A stretch of 64,000 bases of DNA from the NCBI GenBank assembly GCA_016705545.1, contig JADIYA010000017.1, forward strand, positions 38,049 to 102,048, in the 5' to 3' direction. Both the position numbers and the translations under genes were made by a program. Under the pieces are notes generated by a model. That model did not search any database, was not told where the DNA came from, and saw only the letters and a list, made by a program, of their open reading frames with translations. The stretch comes from Flavobacteriales bacterium. Lineage in GTDB: Bacteria > Bacteroidota > Bacteroidia > Flavobacteriales_F > PHOS-HE28. Position 1 is the stretch's first letter; every line of letters starts with the position of its first letter. This document shows, piece after piece, positions 17,197 to 25,961 of the stretch.

Positions 17197-18099
17197 ATGA
17201 ATCGCACCATCCGACTCCTCTCCGCTGCATCGCTCCTGTTCCCTGTTGCTGCCACAGCGCAGAAAGGCAATTCAACCAAAGAGGGCTACGCGCTATCGTG
17301 GGACAAGACCATCGCGGTGGTGCCGGACAGCCTGCAGAACGGCGCTTTCAAATTGCCCGCATGGACCATCGCGGTGCATGAGGCCGATGCCAACGATGTG
17401 ATGGGTTGGTGGATGGCCGACATGCAGGCCGTGAGCACCGCGGTGACCAAGGGAAAACCTGCAAAGGCGATGGGCCTGCGCGTGCCTCAGCTGCCTGATG
17501 CTGCAATGGCCGCAGCGTCATCGGTCCAGGAGAAGAAAGCCAACCTCGTGAAGCTCACAGTGGCCTTTGCAGCGAATGATTCCATGCCCACAAGTACGAT
17601 GGACGGTCAGGAAGCCTACATGCGCACCTTGGCCGTGAAGTACAACCGCTCGGTGGTGCAGGCGCAGATTGCAGCATATGAGAAGCAGCTCGCCAAAGCG
17701 GGCGATAAGCTGACCGACACCAAGGGCGACGTGGCCAAGAGCCAGTCGCGGATCACCAAGTCGAACGGTCAGCTAGAGAAGATCAAGGCGAAGCGGGCCA
17801 AGGTCGAGCGCGACAATGCGCATGTTTCCGGGGACATCGCCGGCCGCGAGAAGAAATTCGCACTGAGCAATGACCCAAAGGACCTGCAGAAGCTGACCAA
17901 AGCACGGGAGAAGCTGGCCAAAGGCGAATCGTCATTGGCGAAGCTGATGCAGCAAGAGGCCAAGGTGCAAGGTGACCTCGCGAAAGAGCAAGGCCGCTTG
18001 GAGAGCACGGCCGGCAAAGCCGAGGACCGCGGCGCCACGAAGGAGGAAGTGCAACGCGTGGTGGATGCGCTCAAGCGCAAGCACGATTCGATCCAGTAG
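17197..18099 (+). CDS. Secreted coiled-coil protein of unknown function
   Basis: The 300-residue product has a signal peptide (IRLLSAASLLFPVAATAQ) and then two parts. Residues ~25-135 are mixed (KEGYALSWDKTIAVVPDS, EADANDVMGWWMADMQ). Residues ~145-295 are highly charged, Lys/Ala/Glu-rich and helical, with long heptad-like runs that predict a coiled coil. I recognise no enzyme motif. The protein probably acts in the periplasm or at the outer membrane. It is convergent with the T9SS gene, with stops six bases apart. Confidence 0.7.
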   Translation: MNRTIRLLSAASLLFPVAATAQKGNSTKEGYALSWDKTIAVVPDSLQNGAFKLPAWTIAVHEADANDVMGWWMADMQAVSTAVTKGKPAKAMGLRVPQLPDAAMAAASSVQEKKANLVKLTVAFAANDSMPTSTMDGQEAYMRTLAVKYNRSVVQAQIAAYEKQLAKAGDKLTDTKGDVAKSQSRITKSNGQLEKIKAKRAKVERDNAHVSGDIAGREKKFALSNDPKDLQKLTKAREKLAKGESSLAKLMQQEAKVQGDLAKEQGRLESTAGKAEDRGATKEEVQRVVDALKRKHDSIQ

Positions 18100-18104
18100 G
18101 CTGA

Positions 18105-20483
18105 TCAGCGCAGCAGCGTCACATGGCCGGTGCGCTCCTGCACCTTGCCTGCGGTATCGCGCAGGCGCAAGCGCCAGGGATAAACGCCAATGGGCACCTC
18201 GCCATTGGCCGTGCCGTCCCAAAAGGCTTGTTTCTCATTGCCGCGATGAAGCTCACCGCCCCAGCGATCGAAGACCACCAGCTCGAATTCACGCGGAAGG
18301 CCCACGGTTGTGATGGCGCCCCAGAGGTCGTTGTACCCGTCGCCGTTCGGCGTGAAGGCATTGGGGATGTATACCGCGAACTCGTCTTCCACGCACACCT
18401 CCACAGCCGCGGATGATGAGCAGCCTTCAGCATTCAGCACCAGCAAATGCACCGGGAAACAGCCCACATCGCTGTAGGCAAAGGCCGCATCATAGACCGA
18501 ACTCGTGCTGTCCGATGGATCACCAAAGCTCCATAGCACGCTATCGGCACCCATGGACCGATTGACGAATTGGATCAACGGATCCTCGATCGTGGTCACG
18601 GGCGGAACGGCGCTGAATGCCGCAGTGGGCGATTGGATGGCGTGCACGGCCTCGGCATAGATCCATGTCCCGCTGCAGCCGCTGGCATCGGCACGGGTGA
18701 GGCGCACATCGAACACGCCGCCGCTGCTGTAGCAATGCCGGATGCTCGGCCCGCCGGTGATCACTGTGCCGTCGCCCAAATCCCACGTGAAGCTGCCCTC
18801 CTCCGCATCTGCGAAGAAGCTCGCGCAATGCGGCGTGCAGCCCAAGGTGTCGATCACGGTGAAGGTTGGTGTGCCTGCATCGCCGACCTCGACCTGCACA
18901 AGCGCTGGAGCTGACAAGCAGCCATTCGCATCGGTGACGATCACGCTGTAAACCGCGCTCGTGAGCGGTGAGACCTGGGGGCCATCGGGGCTCCAGGCAT
19001 AGGTATAGCCCGGCATTCCCCCACTGGCGACGGCAGACAACGTGATGGCATCGCCGGTGCAGATGCTCACGGTATCATCGGCCACGATGATCAATGGTGA
19101 TGGCTCCGCGACGGCTGCACTGGCAGAAGCGCTGCAACCGTTGGCATCGGTCACGGTGCAGGTGTAAGTGCCCGCAACAAGGCCCGTGGCTGTGGCGTTG
19201 CTTCCGCCCGAGGGCGACCAAGCAAAACTGAACGGCGCGGATCCGGATACCACATTGGCGCTCACGCTTCCATCCGCTGCGCCAGCGCAGCTAGCCGGTG
19301 CCGCAGACAAGCTCAGCACGGGTGCGGCTGCAGGCGGGTCGAGTGTGATCATGGTTCCCGTCGGGCAAACACCGGGTCCTCCGGTCACATTCAGGATGTA
19401 GGTGCCGGCGTTGAGCCCGCTGATGCTGCTAGCGTTGATGCCAATCGGATTCCACGCATAGTTGAGCGGTCCGGGTGCATTCGTGATGATCGCCTCCAAG
19501 GCGCCGTCACCGCCTGCGCAGGTGGGTTCGGTCACGTTCACCTCCAAGCCGAGTATGGTCAACTGAAAGGGGGTGATCTGCGGCGACCTGCAATCGAAGA
19601 ACGCCGTGAACGTCACCGTGTATTGTCCCGGGTTGCTGAAGAAGTGCGACGGTGTGAGCAGGTTGCTCGTGTTGTCAGCACCGGAAGCGGGGTCCCCGAA
19701 ATCCCAGAGCCAGGAAGTGGAACAGGTCTGCACATCATCGATGACCAGTTCATTGCCAAAGCACTCGGACTCGATCGCCGTGGGCTCATCGGGTTTCTCG
19801 CCGATGTACACATCGTCGATCCCGATGCCATCGTAGCTGTTACACGTGGTGCCGGCCCCGAATATGAAACGGAACTTCACGCTCGGCTCGCCAGCGAGGA
19901 AGGACAGGCAGTGCGAGGCCGTCACCCATCCTGCGCTGCCTTGCCCACCGGCGCAGCTGCCTTGGGTGGCGCCGATGCGACCGCTCCAACCCTGCTTCGG
20001 ATTCGCGAGGTTCAGGTTGTTGATATTGGCGGTGTTGAACCAGTTCTGATCGAAGCAGCTCGGCGGATCATTCACCGAACCGACGTTCGCCCATGTCTGG
20101 CCCTGGTCGAGCGAGTACTGGAAACCGAGACCGTCGTAGGTGCGCTCGCATTCCCAGAAGATCTTGAACGATACATACGGATAGGGCAGTGCGCTGAAGT
20201 CGAAGCAGGGGCCTTCGAGCCAGCTCTGTTCACCGTAGTTGTAGAAAGAGCCGGTGAGGCCGCCCACCACCCAGGCATTGTTGCCCCCGCCCGCACCATT
20301 GATCGCTGGTTTGCTCGGAGCGCCCCAGGCCCAATCGCTGCTGGCACCACCGGCCGCCCACGACGGACCCGCCTCGAACCCTTGGTTGTAAGGAAAAGAG
20401 GCGATGGTGACAGGGCATTGGCCCCATGCGGCGCTCACCCCTGCCAGAAGCAGGATCAGGATCGCCGGTCGCATCTTCCGCAT
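18105..20483 (-). CDS. T9SS cargo protein with MAM-like, PKD and SprB-type repeats, CHU_C C-terminus
   Basis: This ~790-residue secreted protein begins with a signal peptide (MRPAILILLLAGVSAAWGQ). Residues ~40-230 form a MAM/jelly-roll-like domain (ASFPYNQGFEAGPSWA, GIGIDDVYIGE). A PKD domain (TCSTSWLWDFGDPASG) follows, then three SprB/Ig-like units, two ending AGTYTCTVTDANGCSASA and SAVYSVIVTDANGCLSAP. After two further PKD-like units comes the gliding-motility C-terminal domain (IPNAFTPNGDGYNDLWGA) that directs type IX secretion and surface attachment. The start at 20483 or 20474 fits the signal peptide; an in-frame Met at 20552 adds implausible residues. It lies in tandem with a second, related cargo gene upstream. 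Confidence 0.88.
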   Translation of the reverse strand: MRKMRPAILILLLAGVSAAWGQCPVTIASFPYNQGFEAGPSWAAGGASSDWAWGAPSKPAINGAGGGNNAWVVGGLTGSFYNYGEQSWLEGPCFDFSALPYPYVSFKIFWECERTYDGLGFQYSLDQGQTWANVGSVNDPPSCFDQNWFNTANINNLNLANPKQGWSGRIGATQGSCAGGQGSAGWVTASHCLSFLAGEPSVKFRFIFGAGTTCNSYDGIGIDDVYIGEKPDEPTAIESECFGNELVIDDVQTCSTSWLWDFGDPASGADNTSNLLTPSHFFSNPGQYTVTFTAFFDCRSPQITPFQLTILGLEVNVTEPTCAGGDGALEAIITNAPGPLNYAWNPIGINASSISGLNAGTYILNVTGGPGVCPTGTMITLDPPAAAPVLSLSAAPASCAGAADGSVSANVVSGSAPFSFAWSPSGGSNATATGLVAGTYTCTVTDANGCSASASAAVAEPSPLIIVADDTVSICTGDAITLSAVASGGMPGYTYAWSPDGPQVSPLTSAVYSVIVTDANGCLSAPALVQVEVGDAGTPTFTVIDTLGCTPHCASFFADAEEGSFTWDLGDGTVITGGPSIRHCYSSGGVFDVRLTRADASGCSGTWIYAEAVHAIQSPTAAFSAVPPVTTIEDPLIQFVNRSMGADSVLWSFGDPSDSTSSVYDAAFAYSDVGCFPVHLLVLNAEGCSSSAAVEVCVEDEFAVYIPNAFTPNGDGYNDLWGAITTVGLPREFELVVFDRWGGELHRGNEKQAFWDGTANGEVPIGVYPWRLRLRDTAGKVQERTGHVTLLR

Positions 20484-20552
20484 CGCGTGCAAAGGACGGG
20501 AATCGGGGGCGGCCCGGCGCCTTCCCATTCGCCAAAACGCGTTGCGCTGCAA

Positions 20553-22909
20553 TCAGCGCAGCAACATGAGGCTTCCCTTCATGCTGTGCTTCACGCCGTC
20601 GAAGCCGGTGGCCTCGAGCACCCAGAAATAGGTGCCATCACTGCATGGCTCTCCCCCGAAGGTGCGGCCATCCCACGCTTGCTTGGCGCGCTGCAATAGA
20701 GCCACCTCTTGCCCGTAGCGGTTGAAGATGGTGACCTCGATGCGCTCGATACCGATTGCGTCCACGCGGAACTGGTCGTTCACGCCATCGCCATTGGGCG
20801 TGAATACGTTGGGCACTTCCACCATGCTCGGCACGATGTCGCCCTCGCCCACCACCACGATGGCGGAGGCGGTGGCCACGCAGCCCTGCGCGGATACCGT
20901 GAGCGTTACCGTATAGGAGCCATCATCCACGTAAGTATGCGTCGGCTCGAAATCGGCGCTGGTGCCTCCATCACCGAACTGCCAGGACATCGCACCGTTG
21001 GCGGGCGAACTCGAATTCGTGAAGCTCACATCGAGGGGGGATCACCGAAGGCAGGAACCGCAGTGAACGACGCGCTCACCGCGATCACATTCACGGTGAT
21101 CTGCGCGGAGGCGGTTCCGCAGCTGTTCGTTCCCGTCACGGAATAGGTCCCGGCCTGGTTCACGGTGATGGTCTCCGTGATCTCCTGTGTGCTCCATGAA
21201 TAGGTATCGGCACCGCTCGCCGTGAGCACCACGCTCTGGCCGGGACAGATATCCGTAGGCCCATCCGGCGTGATCGTCACCGTTGGTCCAGCCGCTTGGG
21301 TCACATCAATCTGCGCATTGCCCGTGCCGCACGCGTTGGTGCCTTGCACGCTATACGTGCCCGGCGCCGAAACCGTGATGGATGCCGTGATTTCTGTCGT
21401 GTTCCACACATAGCTGTCTGCACCGCTCGCCGTGAGCACCACGCTCTGGCCGGGGCAAAGCGCAGTGGGACCATTCGGAGTGATGGTGACGGTTGGCCCT
21501 GCCGCCTGCGTCACTTCAACCTGCGCGTCGCCGGTTCCGCATGCATTGGTGCCTTGCACGCTGTACGTGCCCGGCGCCGAAACCGTGATGGCGTCGGTTA
21601 CCTCGGTCGTGCTCCACACGTACGTGTCAGCGCCGCTCGCCGTGAGGATCACACTCTGGCCGGGACAAAGCGCAGTGGGACCATTCGGAGTGATGGTGAC
21701 GGTTGGCCCTGCCGCCTGCGTCACTTCAACCTGCGCGTCACCGGTTCCGCATGCATTGGTGCCTTCCACACTGTAGATGCCGGGCGCCGAGACCGTGATG
21801 GATGGCGTGACATCGCTCGTGCTCCATGAGTAGCTATCGGCACCATTCGCCGTGAGCGTGACGCTCTGCCCGGGGCAAAGCGCCGTTGGGCCATCTGCAA
21901 CGATCGTCACCAGCGGAGCCGCACCGCCGGGCAGTGTGTAGTCGATGCAGATGGGCAAGCCGCAGGCGCCGAACGCGCACAGCTGCACCACGACAGGTCC
22001 GAGATCGCCCGCGCCAGCAGCGTAATTCGTGGTAAGCGAGGTTGGATCATCGAAGCTGCCCGTGCCGCCCTGCCAGAGCACGCTCACCACATCGGTGCCT
22101 GAAACGCTCCCCACAAGTTGCACATTGCCTGCTCCGTTGCAGATGCTGCCCTCCACATCGATCACGCTCACCAGCGTAGGCTCGAAAGGCGCCTGGCAGC
22201 CGTAGTTCACATAGGTCACCGTGGGGGGACCGGGCCAACTGAATTGCGCGGTGGCGCCATCGTTCTCCGCACTCGCGCCGCCATAGGTGCCGAAAACGTT
22301 CACGAGCTGAGCGCGATCGTAGATGGCGGTATCCGCGCAGCCGGTGGGCAGATAAATGAGGATCAGGGTGCGCAGGCTCTCCGCGCCCACGGGCGTTGGG
22401 CTGATGGCCGCTCCGTTGTTGTGGTTGGCGAAGTGGCCGCTGGTGTTGCCCGGCGCTTGGAACACGATGTACAGCGTATCGCTCAGGTTCGCGAATGAGT
22501 TCGCAGCAGCACACATCATCGTGCTGGTGACCATGAGCACCTGGCTACCCGGGGGAATCACCCCAGCCGGCGGCTCCAGCAACCATCCACAGCCTTGGAT
22601 CGTGGCGTTCAGCGAATCGGTGAGGGCTGCGGTCGTGGCATCCTGCACGAGGCCGTTCCAGCTGTTATTGGGCCAATCGGCTTCGAGTTCACTCAACGCG
22701 ATGGGCTGGGGCCCTGTGCGGAAGCGCACCATCTCGTTCTGCCCTTCGGAAGCTCCGGGGCATTGGGCCAGGTCGATGCAGGCATCCACCAGGATGCTCT
22801 CGATCTCGAGGCATTGACTGGGCACCTGCGCCAGCGCGGCAGGCGCGCCGATGAGCGCCGAGGCAAGCGCTGGGAACAGCCAGGTCCGTAGGGTCGGGAG
22901 CATCATCAC
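20553..22909 (-). CDS. T9SS cargo with lamin-tail-like domain and four tandem Ig-like repeats, frameshifted
   Basis: The N-terminal frame (22909 to 21026) has a signal peptide (FPALASALIGAPAALAQ), a lamin-tail-like domain (GQNEMVRFRTGPQPIALSE), and four near-identical 70-residue repeats built on GPTALCPGQSV. It then hits a stop right after a run of six C (plus-strand G at 21035-21040). The second frame (21029 to 20553) continues as a PKD unit and the CHU_C sorting domain (VPNVFTPNGDGVNDQF), with LDVSFTNSSS joining PAFGDPP smoothly if one C is added. The whole is therefore one ~785-residue surface protein broken by a homopolymer indel, more likely than two genes. The repeats suggest adhesion. 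Confidence 0.85.
21075..21914 (-). repeat. Four tandem 210-bp coding repeats
   Basis: The same segment recurs with exact 210-base spacing, for example GCCGTGAG at 21219, 21429, 21639 and 21849. The units encode 70-residue Ig-like modules. The two middle copies are most alike; the outer two are more diverged. Confidence 0.9.
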
Positions 22910-23005
22910 GCGGCAGTTGCGAACAAAGGTCGCCCCGCTCCCTCCCCAGCCCTATGCGCCTTTGGAGCTCGATGCTAACAAGGTTATCCGCATTGCCGAG
23001 CCCGG

Positions 23006-23013
23006 TACATTCG
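23006..23013 (+). promoter_or_regulatory. -7-like box before the aminotransferase gene
   Basis: TACATTCG ends four bases before the ATG at 23018, the same layout as at pyrE and dnaX. Confidence 0.35.
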
Positions 23014-23017
23014 GTGC

Positions 23018-24292
23018 ATGACCGACCGCCGCAGCTTCATCCGCCAAAGCGCCGCCTTGCTGGGCGGCCTGGCACTGCACCAGAACCTTGATGCCGCCTT
23101 CCCTGGAATCGGCCCCGGCCCAACGCCCGGCGGCGATGGTGAGGAGTTCTGGCGCCAGGTGCGGGCCTCCTTCGCCTGCAGCCCTACCCTCATCAACCTC
23201 AACAACGGCGGCGTTTGCCCGGCACCGCGCGCGGCCATGGAAGCGCTCGACCACTACAACCGCATGTGCAACGAAGCGCCGAGCTACTACATGTGGCGGA
23301 TCCTCGATCAGGATCGGGAGCCGCTGCGCATGAACCTGGCGCGGCTGGCCGCTTGCTCCAAGGAGGAACTCGCGTTATGCCGCAATGCAACCGAGGCGCT
23401 CAATACGGTCATTTTCGGCTTGCCCTTGAAGCCCGGCGATGAGGTGGTCGTGAGCACGCACGACTACCCCAACATGGCCAATGCTTGGAAGCAGCGCGCG
23501 CTGCGCGATGGGGTGAAACTCGTGCATGCCGATCCGCAACTGCCGTCGGAGGATGAAGAAGCGATGGCCGAGGCCTTCATCAGCAGATTCTCTCCCAGGA
23601 CCAAGCTGGTCCACATCACGCACGTGGTGAATTGGAACGGCCAGGTGCTGCCTGTTCGCCGGATCGCCGACGCCGCGCATGCCCGCGGGATCGAGGTGCT
23701 CGTTGATGCGGCGCACTCCTTCGCCCTGCTCGATTACAGCATCCCCGAGCTCGGCGCCGATTACTGGGGAACCAGCCTGCACAAGTGGCTCTGTGCGCCC
23801 TTCGGCAATGGCCTGCTGTGGATCAAGAAGGAAAAGGTGGGCAAGGTGTGGCCGCTGCTCAGCAACGACAAACCGCAAGGCGACGATATCCGCAAGTTCG
23901 AGAGCCTCGGTACGCGCAGTTTCCCCATCGAGATGGCCACGGGTTACGCGCTGGACCTGCACGAGCTGATCGGCGCTTAACGCAAGCAAGAGCGGCTTCA
24001 CTACCTGAAGAACTACTGGATGGAACAGGTGAAGGAACTGCCCGGACTCTTCCTCAAGACATCGCAGGATCCGCGCTTCAGCTGCGCCATCGGCGTATTC
24101 GGAATTGACGGGAAGAAGGCAACGGCCATCAGTGAAGAGCTCTTCGCGAAGTGGAAGATCCACACCGTGGCCATCGAGCGCGCGGGTCAGCCGGGAATTG
24201 AGACAGCGTACAACCACGTGCGGGTCACGCCCAACGTGTACACGACGACAACTGAATTGGACAGGCTCGTGGAAGCGATCCGCAGCCTCTAG
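23018..24292 (+). CDS. Tat-exported class V aminotransferase-like protein, interrupted by in-frame stop
   Basis: The product is a PLP fold-type I enzyme of the class V aminotransferase/isopenicillin N epimerase type. The N-terminus MTDRRSFIRQSAALLGGLAL has a twin-arginine-like signal. The core has LINLNNGGVCPAPRAA, the cofactor-binding LVDAAHSFALLD, and the PLP-lysine motif WGTSLHKWLCAPFG. At 23978-23980 a TAA interrupts the frame; the same frame continues as KQERLHYLKNYWMEQVKELP to 24292 with the expected C-terminal domain. Homologues have Lys (AAA or AAG) near there, so an A-to-T change is the simplest explanation. The gene is either a fresh pseudogene, a recoded gene, or an assembly error. 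Substrate unknown. Confidence 0.8.
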
Positions 24293-24299
24293 TGCCGCG

Positions 24300-25796
24300 T
24301 CATCGGAAAAGCGTGACGTGCCCTTGCTTCACGATCTCATTCGTGGTCGAGCACGGATCGCGCATCTTCATGGTGTACACGTACACGCCCATCGGGATGC
24401 CGCTCGCGTCCCACTGCTCCTGCGGGTTGTTGGTGACCCATATGCTCTCTCCCCAACGATTGAACATCCGCAGCTCGTAGCCCAGCTCCGGGATATCCAC
24501 GCGCACCGGCCATGTGTCATTGATCCCGTCGTTATTCGGGGTGAAGGCATTGGCCAGGAAGAGCGTGGGCTCCGTCCGCACGTCGACGATGGTGGTCGTC
24601 GTGTCGTTGCAGCCGTTGGCCTGCGTGGCGAAGAGCGTGTAGGGATAGAAGTCGTAGAGCCGATGGTCCCACTGGATGAAGCCGGTGCAATCGTGGGTGA
24701 CCAGGCTATCGCCGATGTAGAATGCGCAGCTGTCCGCGGTAAGGCTGCCCAAGGAGATCTCGACGATGGGCGTGCAGGGGATCTGGCGGGCAGTGAAGAT
24801 TGCTGGTGTCTGCGCCACGATGAAGATGCTGTCGAGCACGGGCAGGTTCCCACATCCGGCTAAGTCGAAGGCTTGGAGCGTTACATACTGCCAGCCCGGC
24901 TCCGGGAAGGAGATCAGCGGGTCGCGGGCGTTGCTGTACCCATCAACGCCCCAGGTCCACTCCAGCGAATCGCCATTCGTCGCCAGTGTGTTCACGATGA
25001 AGGCCACGTTCTGGCAAGCGGTATCGACCAGAAGGGGCACCGCGAAAGGCGGCACCAGCTCCGTTACGTCAACCGTCGCGGTTGCCACGCAATTCAGGAC
25101 CGTATCCGTGGCCGTGATGGTGATCGTGGCGTTGGTTCCCGGCGGGACCTGATAGGATGATAGCGTATCACCCGTGCCCCACTCGTAAATGTGCGGCTGG
25201 AACCCGAAGACGAGTTCCGTGGTGAGCAACGGCGCTTCGTTCGGGCAGTAGGCCAGCGGGCCACCCGTGATGTTCACATCCGGGTTGCCCAATGTGGCCT
25301 CGATGTAGGAAGGACAGCCAATGGGCGGCGAAATGAGCACGCCATAGACGCCGATGGGCAAATCGGTGATGGTGGTATTGGTCTCCACCGGGTCGTGTGT
25401 CCAGAACCAGACGAAGGGGCCGCCGGGGTTGAGGGTCAGGGTGATGGCGCCATCGTCAGCGCCTTCGCAGGTCAAATCCGTCACGTCCAGCGTTCCAAGG
25501 GGCGGAACCACAGGATCGGTAACGATCACATCAATGATGGTGTCGCAATCGAATCCAGTGACCTCCACCGTGTAGGCGCCAGCCAGCAGATTGTTGGCTG
25601 TTGCGTCGGTGAGCAGGACATCGTGCACCCACTCGTACAGGTATGGGCCGCCTGATTGACTCACCACGGTGATGGCGCCATCGGCAAGGCCCGGGCAGGT
25701 GGGCGAGGTCACGGATACGGTCACATCGCATGGAGCGAATTGTGCCTGCGCAACGAGCGCAGCCATGACGGCCAAGGGGGCGAGGATCCGGCGCAT
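24300..25796 (-). CDS. T9SS cargo protein with SprB repeats and CHU_C domain
   Basis: This 498-residue protein has a signal peptide (ILAPLAVMAALVAQAQ) and two or three SprB-like repeats with the pattern SPTCPGLADGAITV and TDLTCEGADDGAIT. A PKD-like region (GDSLEWTWGVDGYSNARD) follows. The C-terminus carries FLANAFTPNNDGINDTW and ends KQGHVTLFR, the gliding-motility-associated domain used for type IX export. It should be secreted and held at the cell surface. The stop lies eight bases from that of the convergent aminotransferase-like gene. Confidence 0.88.
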   Translation of the reverse strand: MRRILAPLAVMAALVAQAQFAPCDVTVSVTSPTCPGLADGAITVVSQSGGPYLYEWVHDVLLTDATANNLLAGAYTVEVTGFDCDTIIDVIVTDPVVPPLGTLDVTDLTCEGADDGAITLTLNPGGPFVWFWTHDPVETNTTITDLPIGVYGVLISPPIGCPSYIEATLGNPDVNITGGPLAYCPNEAPLLTTELVFGFQPHIYEWGTGDTLSSYQVPPGTNATITITATDTVLNCVATATVDVTELVPPFAVPLLVDTACQNVAFIVNTLATNGDSLEWTWGVDGYSNARDPLISFPEPGWQYVTLQAFDLAGCGNLPVLDSIFIVAQTPAIFTARQIPCTPIVEISLGSLTADSCAFYIGDSLVTHDCTGFIQWDHRLYDFYPYTLFATQANGCNDTTTTIVDVRTEPTLFLANAFTPNNDGINDTWPVRVDIPELGYELRMFNRWGESIWVTNNPQEQWDASGIPMGVYVYTMKMRDPCSTTNEIVKQGHVTLFR

Positions 25797-25886
25797 TTCG
25801 ACTATGACGGCTGCGAAGATCGCATTCGGCGCCTAGAACACGCACCATTGCCGAATTGATCGCCCACCACCACCTGTGCGAAAACA

Positions 25887-25933
25887 CCGCCCCCCGCACG
25901 TCCCGGTCGAAGGACCGGGGGTGCGGGGGGCGG
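25887..25933 (-). terminator. Strong hairpin terminator downstream of the large T9SS gene
   Basis: Two arms of ~21 bases (CCGCCCCCCGCAC...CCCGGTC and its complement) pair almost perfectly around a GAAG loop. On the minus strand the stem is followed by TGTTTTCGC. It lies 29 bases past the stop of the 25962 gene. Confidence 0.75.
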
Positions 25934-25961
25934 GTTTCGGTTCGGGGTCAGGCCCCGGGTC

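Noticed and set aside
21075..21914. Tandem repeats considered as a CRISPR array
   Set aside because: Units are 210 bases, coding, without spacers.
20553..22909. Two separate T9SS genes
   Set aside because: The second frame lacks a signal peptide, and the two join smoothly across the C6 tract.
25887..25933. G/C-rich hairpin considered as an IS end or attachment site
   Set aside because: No transposase or target duplication nearby; position and T-run fit a terminator.
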